Assembly (NCBI GenBank): GCA_037127315.1
Contig: JBBBDQ010000330.1
Location: forward strand, 2,397,001-2,461,000
Origin: Ascarosepion bandense
Taxonomy: Eukaryota > Mollusca > Cephalopoda > Sepiida > Sepiidae
DNA: 64,000 bases
Reading direction: 5' to 3'
In this document: one piece after another, positions 21,722 to 33,256 of the stretch
How the letters are laid out: the number at the start of each line of letters is the position of its first letter
Numbering within the stretch: the first letter of the stretch is position 1
The notes under the pieces: model-generated
Seen by the model: only the letters and a program-made list of their open reading frames with translations
What the model was told of the DNA's origin: nothing
The model's database searches: none
Program-made: the position numbers and the translations under genes

Positions 21722-22090
21722 TCATTCTCATTCCCTCCGTATTCCATGAGTAAGATGATAGTTTCACTCGAGCAGCTTCTTCCCACGAACCGATACTTTG
21801 TGGAACAGACTCCTAAGTGGGTGCTTTCCCGACCACCAAAATCTTAACCCGTTCAAGTGTAAGGTTGACTATTATCTTTCCCTCATATCCTCATATCGTC
21901 ATAAACTGCACCTCTTACCTCTACTTTTACCTCTCACACAATAAATTCTACCTTAGGAGGCTTTTAGGCCTTGTATAGAGTAAACTTGAGTAATATGAGC
22001 ATCCCGCTGCTGATCAAGTCTTAGGTTGAATCTTCCTCATATATTATCATAGACTGTATCTTTTATCTTTTAATCTGTAACCCTACACCT
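21722..22090 (+). pseudogene. Jockey-like ORF2 C-terminal fragment (family C)
   Basis: Plus strand: HSSSFFPRTDTLWNRLLSGC, then FPDHQNLNPFKCKVDYYLS, matching the FPRT-x-x-LWNSLP and FKxRVNxYL signature at the very end of Jockey-clade ORF2 proteins. It follows a truncated family B copy in the same orientation, so the two form a chimeric junction near 21715. Confidence 0.65.
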
Positions 22091-22092
22091 TG

Positions 22093-22570
22093 AGTAGCTC
22101 GCGGGAGTTTTACAGGGTGAATTTTATTGTAGAAAAATAAGTGCATGCAAATTTATTAAATCTTTGTTACGGTAGTTCTCAACTTTCTTTAGTATATTCT
22201 TTAAACTTTATATAGATAATTACTTACTTAGTTTAGTTAGTAGAGCACAGGCAAAGCTAAACTCATTATTGTACCGTCACCATGCAATGTTGAGTCCTAT
22301 ATCCACACTGATTATCTCTACAAACACTCTACCTCCGATATTAAATACCATTCTTCTATACATGTTGCAAACTTTAAACAAGCTATATAATAATTATCAG
22401 TGTGTATTTATTTATATATTTCTTTTTTATTTATTCATAAATTTCCTGTTACATCTGCTGTGCGAAGTGAGGTAAATTAACGTAACATAAGAGTGATTAC
22501 TTCTTTCAGCCGTTTTAATAATCTATATAAATAAAATATTCATCTGTAGTGAGATAAAATTAATTTGTGA
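22093..22570. other. No recognised gene
   Basis: AT-rich, with nothing supported. Confidence 0.5.
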
Positions 22571-22574
22571 GAAA

Positions 22575-22902
22575 AATGAACCGTTTAATTAATAAGTTAC
22601 TTTACTTCCACGTTTTTGAAATTGCAGTCTTATTTGATCAAGCTTTTTATGTGAGCCACTCAGATATCTTTGTCTATTAAGTGATCGTTTTGCTTCAACT
22701 TGGTCTTGGAATAGACTTTGTCGTCGCCGTGTTAATAATTTTTCCGAGTGATATTTCCATTTCGTTGTCATATTAGAATTTTTAACATGGAAAGGTATTT
22801 AGCAGAAAATCGATTTATACGATACCAGAAGTAATCAATGAATCCCAAATAAAATTGAACGTCTAAAAATATAAAGGGAACAGATTAATTAAACGGTTCA
22901 TT
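22575..22902. repeat. 328-bp segment bounded by perfect 19-bp inverted repeats
   Basis: aatgaaccgtttaattaat at 22575-22593 and its exact reverse complement at 22884-22902. Inside, the minus strand has a 60-codon basic frame (22771-22589) with many Arg, Lys and Gln residues and no recognised domain. It could be a small non-autonomous DNA transposon. The ends do not match a superfamily I can name, and a target duplication was not evident. Confidence 0.6.
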
Positions 22903-23035
22903 GGCTTCTGTTTTAATTGTGAAGTCTTTATCTCCGCTTTTTTGAATCTCAATACATTGTTTTAAGAATTTTGAAAGACTGCTTAAAGATTTTTTAATAC
23001 TAATAAAACTTTCTAACAATTGCTGTCATTTCTGA

Positions 23036-23192
<157 letters not shown>

Positions 23193-23699
23193 TGCATTAT
23201 TTAAGATCCTGCAAAGTTTCGCCGACATACCATTCGGTAAGAATGTGAGTTTGTTCATTCCTGTGCACCACGCTGTTTAACATTTTGCTAGATTAAACCC
23301 CATCATGTACATCTTGTACAACTTGCGCAGCAATTCATTGAAATGAAAATTTAGCCTCTAAAGGACCTCAACCCGACCGTTCTCAAAATCGCTCGAAATT
23401 AATGTAAATTTGTCTCTTTTGTTGATCTGTGATATTCTCGCATTATATATATATATATATGGGAGAAAATTATATATAAATTTTATAAATTATACTAAAG
23501 GGGAAAACTGGTACTTTGCTGCTAAAATGGCATAACTGTGTTTGTTGGAACCCATCTCGCCCATTTATAAATCTACCATTCATTTGTGCATTGAACATTA
23601 CTACCATATTATGTCTGGTGCTCCAGTTACAGGAGGAAGTTAAAAAAAGTATTCGATCTGTGTTCATAAAAAACATTTTGTACATTTAACAAATTTGAG

Positions 23700-24400
23700 T
23701 TAATTACCTTTAAAATACTCTTATTGGAAGTTGACACACTTTTCCCAGTGTTTCTTCTACTACTGTTAACACTGCTGGAACCCCTTCTCTGGAATGCTAT
23801 GGAGATATCACTGTATTTTTTTCTTATATTTTTCTTCTTACGACGCATATCGCTTTGCTTTCAGCCTTGTTTTCAGATTCATAAAAAACCAAAAGTCACA
23901 CGGTGTCATGTCGGGAGAGAAAGGAGTCTGTCAAACAAGTGGTTAGTTGTTCTTGACCAGGAAAGCTTAGATGATGTGGATGAAATGCACTGATTCTGTG
24001 CTTATTGTTACTTCGTGAGCAATTTTCGGGATTGTTACACGACAATCTTCCATGACTATTCGCCGAACCTCAATCAGCTCCTCGTTTCAGCTTGTGGATG
24101 GTTTGACTGAATGTGCCTTGCTGTCCAATAAGGTGCAGACACATTTGATGCGGTTGTACTACGCTTTGAGCTTGTGATTATACCATGTTATAATCACCAA
24201 AGACCTGCATAATCTTCTGGATTGTTTGAGCTTGAGTATATGCAAGAATTTTGGCAAAAATTGGCGCAATATGTTTTCTCGATGCGTTCTGTCATCTTGC
24301 ATGAAATTGATAATTCGACGAGCGCGCACGGAACGTCTGTTCTCTGGGCGTAATAACCTAGAACTGATACAGCCTACCGGTACAAGAATTTTCTCGCATG
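23700..24400 (-). pseudogene. Internally deleted mariner (SETMAR-type) transposase
   Basis: Minus strand from about 24300: KMTERIEKTYCANFCQN, then QTIQKIMQVFGDYN (first helix-turn-helix), degraded sequence, EVRRIVMEDCRVTIPKIAHE and a STESVH-like segment (second helix-turn-helix). It then jumps directly to a QAFLVKNN-like piece, SPDMTPCDFWFFMNLKTRL (third Asp region) and the conserved C-terminal tail to about 23700. The first two catalytic Asp regions are missing, so an internal deletion of several hundred bases is inferred. It would have been a cut-and-paste transposase. Confidence 0.75.
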
Positions 24401-25240
24401 CGTAGGAAGAGAGGCATCACTAGCCACTTAATTTATTTTGTCCACATGACGTTAATTTTTACGGGAAAAATAAAGTCGGATGCTTTTTGAACGCACTTCG
24501 TATATCTCGAGATTCTTAGCAAAATTCAAACATCTTGTGATATTATCGGTCCTGACCTGGCATCACTTTTCCAGTGACGTGACGTGGCTTTTCCTCTGTC
24601 TTTTCTATAAGCATTTTCATAGCAGTTGTTCTAATGAGCACTACTCCTTGGTACTTCGACCGCATGAATTTAAGCGTACTACTTAATTGATCATTAGATC
24701 TCATAGATTTACTGCTGAAATAGCCAGATGTAACCCTAAATTAAAATAGATTCTTTTCTCGAACTTACCGCCTCTGGAAGTCTTTTTCGTTTTTCTGGCG
24801 CCTATAATATTCGAAAATTAAATGCATCGTTAATCGTCATCTTTCGTCTTTCTAAATACTGTTGTTTCATTGTCCTTTTTCCTCGCTAAACTATTCTCAT
24901 TTTTCCTACTTCCTGTAACTGATTGCGCCTTAGAGGCATTATCGCGTTTCTTGAATGTGAAATGATAAAAAATTTGGAAAAAATTCTATGTAATGCGTTT
25001 TCTTCTTTTAACTTCAGACTAAATAATGTTTTTTTTGATAGACTCAAATATATATAGTTTTGGGTACGAAAACATAAACAGAATGGTTAAACATCGACAG
25101 GTTTTTATTCTTGTTTTTACTATAATTATTTTGAAATATCCCACATTGTAATAGAAGTGGTTTTGGTATGAAAGGGGAAATACTGTATACACCTGGTCTG
25201 AAATGGAAGACACAGACATCAGTGCACTTTATATACATTT
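24401..25240. other. No recognised gene
   Basis: AT-rich; short frames only. Confidence 0.5.
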
Positions 25241-25335
25241 TCACCTTAATAAATTACTCTCCCTTTTAATTAGAACTGCATTCTTCAAATCGAAATTATG
25301 ACCAGACTCATTTCGATGACCGACTAATGTACTGA
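25241..25335 (-). pseudogene. Penelope-like GIY-YIG fragment
   Basis: Minus strand: VGHRNESGHNFDLKNAVLIK followed by RESNLLR. This parallels HNFDLINASLL in the remnant at 1059-1365, so it is probably the same element family. Confidence 0.45.
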
Positions 25336-25344
25336 CCTTTAAGG

Positions 25345-25440
25345 CAATGAAAAGACACTTTTGCTTAGTATCAGAAAATGGCAGCTGAAATTTCTGGTAC
25401 TCATAATGAGGAAAGAGGGCTTGGAGAATTTCTTTCTTGA
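25345..25440 (+). pseudogene. Family B retrotransposon C-terminal fragment
   Basis: Plus strand: SIRKWQLKFLVLIMRKEGLE followed by NFFL. This corresponds to IRKRQLKFLGHAMRKESLEN of the copy at 56219-57097. It abuts the GIY-YIG fragment in opposite orientation. Confidence 0.65.
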
Positions 25441-25444
25441 GCGG

Positions 25445-26180
25445 ATCTCTTAATTTTAAACAATGACACGATTCATCACGCAGGGGCACACATTTTCTAA
25501 CAGCAAAGCCTATAAATATTTTTGTTTCTTTTTCAGCTGTGTACACAGAAATATTATCCCCTTTTCTTGAATTATATGATTTGTTTATATAAAAATATGC
25601 ATGAAAAATTCCTTCTAGTGTTGAATTTCATGTCTTTGAAAAATGTTGAATTCATTTTACTTTGCAAGTCTTTTCATCCTAATCAATCATAGCAAGGAAT
25701 AACTCTTCACTGGTCAACAGTAACCACGTCAATTTTAAACTTGCAGTTTCTATTCGTTACAGACTCAGATGACGTCACCTGAAAAAGCTGAAATATGAAT
25801 CAGGGAATACTTGAGAATATCGGTTTGCTGTATACCTGAATGTATTTTTTTTACTGATAATATGTGCAAATTGCTGACATCTTATCGAGGCCGGTATCAG
25901 TTTAACAAATATTACTACTTCATGCAATCAGCTTCAGCTTCGATTATTTCACTCGTAGTAATAGGTTACCTGAGACATTTCGGCGTGAGGTAATGGCTAG
26001 CAATGGTTACGACTGAGTAGAGAGTTCGATCCAATCTGGGTGGCATATAGTTGTCGCCTGGTAACAAAATTAAACTTAGTAAATAATAACTCAGTTCACG
26101 GGAAACAGAGACAAATTCAGAAATTATAGTTGAATACTACAAAAGCTGAAACATATGCAAAGAGCACAATAACACCGCAT
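25445..26180. other. No recognised gene; one possible tRNA-like patch
   Basis: At 25985-26055, ggtaatggctagcaatggtt and agagttcgatccaatctggg resemble pol III A and B boxes, possibly another SINE head. Nothing coding is supported. Confidence 0.4.
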
Positions 26181-26182
26181 AT

Positions 26183-26494
26183 ACAAGGGTATGCGTTGTT
26201 GTGCAGTGGATATCGGCTCAGAACGAGAAATCGGGAAGCCGAGTTCGAATTCCAGTTGAATTAATTGCATTCACTTACGCGCAAATACCCTTGGGAAAGG
26301 TATTAATCAGTCTCTTCCTTCCAGCTATGGGTTAAATAACAGGACAGATTGGGTTCTATAGTCTTGGCAGGCAACCAGTCTACCGCAGAAAGCAATGGCA
26401 ACCTACTGCGGGATAATCTTCTGCACAGTCAGTTATATCTCTTTCGAGACATTATCACCCAAGCATGTTTCACGTATGGCACTTAACTGATATA
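26183..26494 (+). mobile_element. tRNA-derived SINE, full-length-looking copy
   Basis: The tRNA-like head has gttgtgcagtggatatcggc (A box) and cgagttcgaattccagttg (B box, near 26240). The body follows: acttacgcgcaaataccctt, gggaaaggtattaatcagtc, a gttaaataacaggacagatt segment and accagtctaccgcag. The 3' end is ctctttcgagacattatcac and tatggcacttaactgatata. It shows RNA polymerase III promoter elements and no coding capacity, and would be mobilised by a partner LINE. It is immediately followed by a second copy. Confidence 0.85.
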
Positions 26495-26800
26495 AGGGTA
26501 TGCGTTGTGCGTTGTTGTGCAGTGGATATCGGCTCGAAACGAGAAATCGGAGAGCCGAGTTTGAATTCCAGTTCATTTACGGGCAAATACCCTTAAGAAA
26601 AGTATTAATCCGTCGCTTCTTCCTCCAGCCATGGGCTAAATAGCAGGAGAGATTAAGTTTTATAGCTTTGGTCGGCAACCAGTCTACCGCAATAAGTAAT
26701 GAAAACCTGCTGCGGTAAAATCCTTTGCCCATTCAGTCATGTCTCTTTCAATGTGACCACCCAAGCGTGTATCACTTATGGCACTTAACTGTCTGATATA
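26495..26800 (+). mobile_element. tRNA-derived SINE, second copy of a tandem pair
   Basis: Repeats the same modules head to tail (gttgtgcagtggatatcggc, B box gagtttgaattccag, accagtctaccgcaataag, tatggcacttaactgtctga). A stretch of the body near 26575 is deleted compared with the first copy. Both begin with agggtatgcgttgt. Confidence 0.85.
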
Positions 26801-27063
26801 AAGGTAAATATAAAAATTAAAGACAATTTCCATATAACACCTTTATTAACACAGATGAAGAGCAAAATCATATTGACATAGACCCTTCGTACCGCGATGC
26901 ATTGTTCAACCTGCTTCTTCATCACTTCTGAAAAGGGTTTTATGAAGCCACGTCTGCACCGTTTGTTTGTTTGATTATCCAACTCACAGACTTTACGGTA
27001 CACCAAGTCATTAAAGACTATGGCTTGTGCAGATCTATAGATGATACCCACAATTGCCGCCAC
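26785..27063 (-). other. 92-codon open frame of unknown nature
   Basis: The minus frame includes SAQAIVFNDLVYRKVCELDN, a KRCRRGFIKPFSEVMKKQVE segment and a hydrophobic end. The middle looks protein-like, and the sequence upstream on minus (to about 27160) continues with HHRVWKNTFKEWML-like residues after a stop. I suspect a transposase relic but recognise no catalytic motif. The 3' end overlaps the SINE boundary. Confidence 0.35.
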
Positions 27064-27296
27064 TTTGTTTTAACATGATTCATCGCTATTTCTTGATCAA
27101 AGCATCCACTCTTTGAATGTATTCTTCCATACACGATGGTGATGGGTGACCAGATCGAATTTCATCCGTTACACTTGATTTCCCCACTCATATATTTGTC
27201 GTTGATTCATGGTGCATATTCTATACAGCGCCAACATCCGGTGATAGATTTCTCTCTGCGCACAGAAATTACACTACCGTGCGTTGTTAGTCAAAC

Positions 27297-27385
27297 CCAG
27301 CGTTTCTCAACTGGGGTTCCTCGGAACCCAAAGGTTTCGCAAAAGGTCCCTAAGAGTTCCACGAGAACAAGTGAGATAAGCTAAT
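27297..27385 (+). mobile_element. hAT-like terminal sequence
   Basis: cccagcgtttctcaactggg, then gttcctcggaacccaaaggt and repeated GGTTCC/CAAAAGGT patterns, closely resembles the CAG-x-GTTTCTCAAC terminus and subterminal 'ggttcc' repeats of some hAT elements. The opposite end (ending gttgagaaacgctg) was not found before 28.1 kb, so this is partial. Confidence 0.5.
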
Positions 27386-27389
27386 GCAC

Positions 27390-28735
27390 TTTTGACTTTA
27401 TATTTAATTTTATATACGTAATATTACTAAACACGCACAAGATATTCTTGGTTATTGTAATGTAATATATACATCAGCCCATTAAACCTATTATGTTATT
27501 AAAAAATAAGAATCGTCGGGTATATATTTAGTGACGTAAGGCGCCAGTGTATATACTTTCTCTTCGGTACCTCTAATTACTCGCTGAAAAAACAACATAG
27601 CATGATGTTAAAAGTCCCCAAACCTAATAAAAAACAAAGTTTTAACGTCAAAATGTTTATGTTATTTTTAAAAGGAAAGATCAAAGTATTTTTATTATTG
27701 TTATAAGATTTTAATACTTTCAAACACGTTCGAAATTTTTGGTGAACATCTTGTTTAGCCAGTAAATGATAAATAAATATTAAACATGCTGCAATTATGT
27801 TCTCATTCTGTTGACATTTATATTATTAGTATATGATATTGCTTTCTTGTGTTTATGTTTTATGTATGAGTTTAGAATTTTTGTGTGAATGTAAACTCCC
27901 TGGATAAGTATTATAAACGAAAAGTATGAATTTTATTTAGCATTACCGAAAAGATTTGACAAAGAAATATTAATGTTTCCTTAAACCAGTTATTCAAAAG
28001 TATATATACTTTGATATCTACCACGTGAACTACGATGAAAGTAAAAATGAGAAAAATATGGTATATAATTTTGTTTTGCGCAGGTATTCCTTGATACAAC
28101 CTTACTTATCCTCTCTGCTTCCTTTCGTTTCTGAAAGCTTATCCAGTACCGTTAACGTTTCTCTGTTACAACAGTATTCAATGAATTTACTAATATCTTA
28201 ATCTACCGCAAGGCTACAAGTGTGAATTTATTTATGAAGATAAAAATAAACTCTTGCAGTAATAAAGGTTTGCAAAACTATCGTAATAATGACTATTGCT
28301 CTACACTGAGGTAACCATTAACCTTGTCTAACGCTAAACTACGAAATACACCCAGCAGCAATGCTTCTGATCAAAAGATTGGATGTTTTGAAGAGTGTGA
28401 CATCACCTCTTAATTGCTGTTGTTCCCAGGTACTACCACCACGGATCAGGGTTTCCCGCTATGGACAAATAGTGACCCCTAAAACAAAATCAATGCAATT
28501 ATGCAAACAGTGCAAGTATAAAAATATATTTTATTATAAAAATAATACCTAAAACTTTTTAATATAAGAATAACCAACAATACATCTTTATAGAAAATAT
28601 TACCAACAATACACATTTATAGTAAAATGACCAAAAGTACATTATAGTAGAATTACCAACAATACATTTTATAGCAAACTAACCAACAACCAACAATACG
28701 TTTTATCTGGAGTTGAAGATATATAATTATGTTTA
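27390..28735. other. No recognised gene
   Basis: AT-rich. Repeated 'accaacaatacat' phrases at 28570-28700 suggest a small diverged local repeat. Confidence 0.5.
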
Positions 28736-28860
28736 AAATATATATAGTTAAATCCATTATACTGTGTTCAAAATATTTAGATTTCGACATTAAATAACCC
28801 ATAAAGGTTGATATGCAGCTAAACAAAATCAACCAAATAAACAATCTATATGAAATAACT
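28735..28860 (+). repeat. Retroposon 3' tail (shared TTAAATAACC...GTTGATATGC motif)
   Basis: tttagatttcgacattaaat, then aaccc and ggttgatatgcagctaaaca with an A-rich, CAA-rich end. Related tails: 29100-29165, 48762-48838, 41892-42000 on minus and, partly, 13950-13980. Confidence 0.55.
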
Positions 28861-29099
28861 CTTTCATGATATCAATCCATATATCTTCCTAAAATATCTT
28901 AGAGAACTCAAACTGCATTCCAAAATATAACTTCAACAAAACTACAACATAAAATACACATATAATCACTTCTAGTAAGTATGTCCACAGAAACATGTAT
29001 ATGAACAAAAGCTGATTATCGTCTATCATATTTTCAATTGTGAAAGTAGAATAACATAAATTATATTTCTATTACTTAAAAGATACAAGGAAAATTAAA

Positions 29100-29165
29100 T
29101 TTCAACATTAAATATCCTTAAAGAGTTGATATGCTCTTAAATAAACTAATTAATCAAAGCAAAAA
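29100..29165 (+). repeat. Retroposon 3' tail, second copy
   Basis: ttcaacattaaatatcctta, then agagttgatatgctcttaaa and an A/C-rich end. Same module as 28735-28860. Confidence 0.55.
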
Positions 29166-29169
29166 CACG

Positions 29170-30195
29170 AGTCTTTGTTACACAGTAAGGTTCATATCTT
29201 CATAATAGTCCATGAGACGAAGATATAAATTTTGCACCTATTCATGTACTTAATAATATTAAATATCCTTTTGGCCCTGAAAATGTTGCTTTCATCAGAT
29301 ACAATCATGATATTGCATAAAATCACATAAATTACTTTCATTCGTTTTTATTAATTCTGTTATTTTCTCATTTATCTTAATGACATAGGAAGATCGAACG
29401 TTGCCAGTAAAACAAAAAAAAAACAAATAAAAATAAACAACAACAAAAAATACAAAGAAAATCACAAGGTTGATAGATTATGCGAAAATCGTAGAGATTG
29501 CAATTTCGTAAGTGGCAATTAACTGATAAGAGAATAATTGCTACCGAACTGAACGCTAATTCATCAACTAAAATGTCGTCTGAACTTGGAAACATTCCAG
29601 TGAGAAAGCGTCGGCGAAAGCGGCCTGAAAGCTTTGTGCATCCATACATCAATTGACGGAAGTCCTCTGGTCATAGAAAGTGCTCGAGTGGGGAAAGAAT
29701 AAAAGAGAATTAATTACAAACCGCGAATGGTTCAGTTGTCACATTAGAAAGACCTCAAAATTAATCGAAACACTTTCAATTACAATCAGACATTAAATGA
29801 ATCTTATAGTTTAATTTAATTCATAGCTAATTCGAAAGGCTGTTATCTGAACAAAAAGCACTGGCACTAGTTATAAATAGTGATATCTACTTATTTGCTT
29901 TTGCATTTGGTCCTTCTCTCTTTTTCTGACGCTGCTAACCGTGGCAAGATGGTGGTGTGGACGACGCGAATGGAGGAAATCTTACGATACGAGCGTGATT
30001 CTCGTCAGGATCTGGTTGGATTCTTTCGGCATCAGCTCAAGAACTGAAAGAAAACCTTTGCTATCGGCAGATTTCTACGAAATACTGGTAAAAATCAGTG
30101 AACTTGGTTTTAGCGAATGGGGTCAGTCTTGGTTTTTTTTTAAACTCAAAGGGACTGTTTCCTGTTGAACCCCTTCCCTGGTCAAGTTAGACTTT
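29170..30195. other. No recognised gene
   Basis: AT-rich, with an A-rich patch at 29410-29460. A less AT-rich stretch at 29940-30110 has an open plus frame (29941-30168, 75 codons) without a recognised domain. Confidence 0.45.
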
Positions 30196-30198
30196 GTC

Positions 30199-31605
30199 AT
30201 TCTTCTTCTTCTTCTATGTGCCCTGTCCCTTTAGGACGTAGGCGATCATGGATCTCCACGTCTCCTTATCCCTTGTGGCTCTTAGTATGTTTGCCCCTGT
30301 TGTTCCTGGCAACCCCCGTTCCGTCATCCACCTGATCAGACCCTGCAAATATGTTATCCGATGCCTTCCTCTGTCTCTCCTTCCTTCTATCTGGCCAGTC
30401 AGTATCAGGTTCTCCAGGCTCTCCTTCCTCATTGCATGTCCCAGGAACTTCAGTTGTCTCTTCCTGATGCTCAGCATCAATTTCCTTTTTGTTGCCATTC
30501 TTTCTAACACTTCGTCGTTGCTTGTATGCTCAGTCCACGATATCCGTAGCATCCTTCTGTAGAACTACATTTCGGCCGCTTCCAGTTTTGTCCTCATTTT
30601 CGATGATATTGTCCAGCATTCACAGCCGTATTGAAGAACTGACATCACGTAGTAGTCTAGCACTCTTTTCTTCGTTTCTATTGAGATTTTCCTGTGTGTT
30701 AGTATTTTGCTCATCTTCTGGAACGCGTCCTTTGTCATGCCAATTCGCCTTCGGATCTCCGTGTCGCACTTTCCATCTCCTGTTAGAACACTTCCTAAGT
30801 ACTTAAATTCTTGGACTTGTTTGATTCTGTTATCCCCCACCTGTATTTGGCATTTTGGGTTGTATCTTTTGCTGATGACCATGCACTCAGTTTTCTTAAA
30901 GTTTATTTGTAGTCGCTTCTTGTCACTCTCCACTGCTACGTATCTTATGTTGTTCAGGTTGTGGCCTCCAATAACAAATCCTGGTGTGTCATCTAGGGTC
31001 CTCAAAATATTCTCGCTGTATAGGTTGAACAAATCCGGTGAAAAGACACATCCTTGTCTTACGCCTTTTTCTATCTTTGTGTATCTACTGAGGTCGTTAC
31101 CTGTCCGTATGCAGGCCGTTTGCTGCCAGTAGAGATTCTTGATTATTCTTATGTCTTTGCCGAAAATGTCGAGGTTGCCTAGCATTTCCATCAATTCTTT
31201 GTGTCGTATTTTGTCGAATGCTTTCGCGTAATCAATGAAGCATAGGTACAAGTCTTTCTTCATTTGTAATGCCCTTTCAGAGAGCATCCTAATCATGAAT
31301 ATGGCGTTCCTTGTTCCAGTGTCCTTGACGAACCCGCACTGTTCCTGCCCTATCTCTGGCCTGATTCTGCTTCTCGCTCTATTCATCAGGATTCTGACAA
31401 TCAGTTTTGTAATGTGACTCATTAAGCTGATAGTTCTGTGTAGTTCGCACTTGTTTGCTCCAGGTTTCTTCGGCAGCGCTATAAATATCGACTTGCATAG
31501 GTCTTCTGGTATTATTCCGCTGCTATAAATTTCGTTAGTCAATATGAATAATCCTGATCTGATCCCGAAATTATTTTTTGTTATGATCCATGTCAAGACT
31601 CCCAA
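30199..31605 (-). mobile_element. Family B non-LTR retrotransposon, long copy lacking the YADD motif
   Basis: Minus strand, 5'-truncated near 31605. In order: [59 protein letters not shown] (first catalytic Asp), [25 protein letters not shown], then directly [41 protein letters not shown] and the tail ending MIAYVLKGQGT. A 60-bp in-frame gap at about 30938-30941 removes ADD and 17 more residues present in the copy at 56208-57115. One TAG (30565-30567, Trp in the other copy) breaks the otherwise open frame of about 462 codons. A (GAA)n tail is at 30199-30213. Confidence 0.9.
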
Positions 31606-31619
31606 ACTCCCCAGTTTTT

Positions 31620-32635
31620 TTTTACTCTCTCTTTTTTATCCTGACAGGGTCAGCTTTTGATTTTGCCACTCCACATTTTATTTTTCCTTTCATCAGCTTT
31701 AGTGAGTGAGCGTCATGATTGTGCCTATCGGCAGAATACAGCATCCACTTTTTTGTGAGATGGACGTGTCTTAGATATTTTATTTTTAATTTGAATGTTT
31801 TATTTTATTATTTTTTCGCTATTGGGTTCATCCACTTCTCTTTTATTTCATGCAATATATTTTTAGATATTTTTATAAGTGTTATGTCCCAGGTTATTGG
31901 GTTGAACAAAAACGAACTAATAATAAAAGGCAAGTGTATTTTAACACATAATAAAATAAATTACATTTTTTTACGGCCCGAAAACAACAAGAATTAGTTG
32001 GATTTAAACCATGAGTTCCATGTGCGTGTCAGCTTATGTTGAATTCAGAAGTGTCACGGTCCAACAAGCGAACAAGGGACGTAACTCAGTTGTATTTTGA
32101 ATGATCGTCCTTTATAGATAGAATTAAGTTAGCAACCTCTAACAATAAGTAAAAAGAAAAGAGCAACATAAAAAACTTATGTATATATTGAAAAAAAGTT
32201 CATGTCATGGATATTTTTAGTAGAAGCACTGCCCAACTTGAGTACTGTGGTATATATCGGATGAAGGGAGATGAATGAATTCTTATGGTGTTTGAGTAAA
32301 TTGTAATGAAGGAATAGTTGGTCGTCTGACTTGACTCTGTGTTAGTTACGTACTCGAACCTACCTATAAGCCAAGATTTTCTGAATCGGTAGCTATTACT
32401 CGCCGGGAAAATTGGTAAAAATCATCATTCCTATTATCCTTCCTCAATCTCTCTTGCCATATCCGCCAGCAATATCCCTGGTTTCGGTACCGTCCAGTGT
32501 GGATGGCGTGTTCACTGTTTAAGTGACTATAAACATAGAAACTAACATAGGGAACCCGGTTAAGCAAGGCATGCCCTCTCCGTCTGAAAAACTGGTGCAG
32601 TTGTCATACGATAATACATCACTGAATAAGTTCCG
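31620..32635. other. No recognised gene
   Basis: T-rich then mixed sequence; a 92-codon plus frame (31719-31997) is hydrophobic and AT-driven. No domain recognised. Confidence 0.5.
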
Positions 32636-33256
32636 GGCCTGACCTATAGATGGCGCCACTAATAAAAATTCCATACGATTTTTATGAAGTACTAACCTTC
32701 AAATGGCACGTGACAACATTTGGGCTAAACTTGTTTTGGCCGATCGTAAATTGACGTTGCGTGAGATAGCAGAGGAGTTGAACATATCAGAAGGCAGTGT
32801 ATTCACAATTTTGCATGAATATTTGTCAATGTGTTCAAAGTGGGTGCCGCGTTTGCTCACAGTCGATCAAAAACAACAACGCATCGACGATTCAGAGTGT
32901 TATTTCTAAATGTTTCAACAAAGCAAGAAGGAATCTTTTATGTAAATATGTTACAATGGATGAAACATCGATCCAACACTTCACTCCGGAGTCAAATCGG
33001 CAGTGAGCTGAGTGGACAGCAGAAGGTGAAAGCCGTCCAAAGCGACTAAAGACGCAAACATCAGCAGCCAAGGTTTTGGCCTCCTTATTTTGGGATGCGC
33101 AAGGTATTTTGTTCATTGATTACTTTGAGAAAGGAAGAGCCATCAATAGCGAATATTATATAGCATTATTGGTTCGTTTGAATGAAGAAAACGCCAAAAA
33201 GAACGGCCACAAATGAAGAAGAAAAAGTGATCATTCACCAAGACAACGCAACGATG
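32620..33256 (+). pseudogene. Mariner transposase relic 4, 3'-truncated
   Basis: An end-like leader (aataagttccgggcctgacc) precedes ATG 32703. The first frame gives KLVLADRKLTLREIAEELNI, SEGSVFTILHEYLSM and KWVPRLLTVDQKQQR, a mariner helix-turn-helix region. Shifted frames continue with CYVTMDETSIQHFTPES-like (first catalytic Asp, usually MDETWIHHYTPES), a KRPKTQTSA-like segment, ILFIDYFEKGR and FHQDNA (second Asp). Sequence after 33256 no longer matches, so the third Asp and the 3' end are gone. Family: mariner with the MDETW motif. Confidence 0.8.

Noticed and set aside
22589..22771. 60-codon Arg/Gln-rich frame as a host exon
   Set aside because: It lies inside a 328-bp inverted-repeat-bounded segment and shows no splice context or domain I recognise.
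25770..25800. CACCTGAAAAAGCTGAAATATG as a further hammerhead-like motif
   Set aside because: No pairable stem II between the boxes and the GAAAC box is not intact.
26183..26260. Candidate functional tRNA genes in the SINE heads
   Set aside because: A and B boxes are present but acceptor and anticodon stems do not close, and each head continues into the SINE body.
30248..31132. Plus-strand frames of 104, 105 and 141 codons
   Set aside because: Antisense shadows of the family B RT, which has clear motifs on minus.
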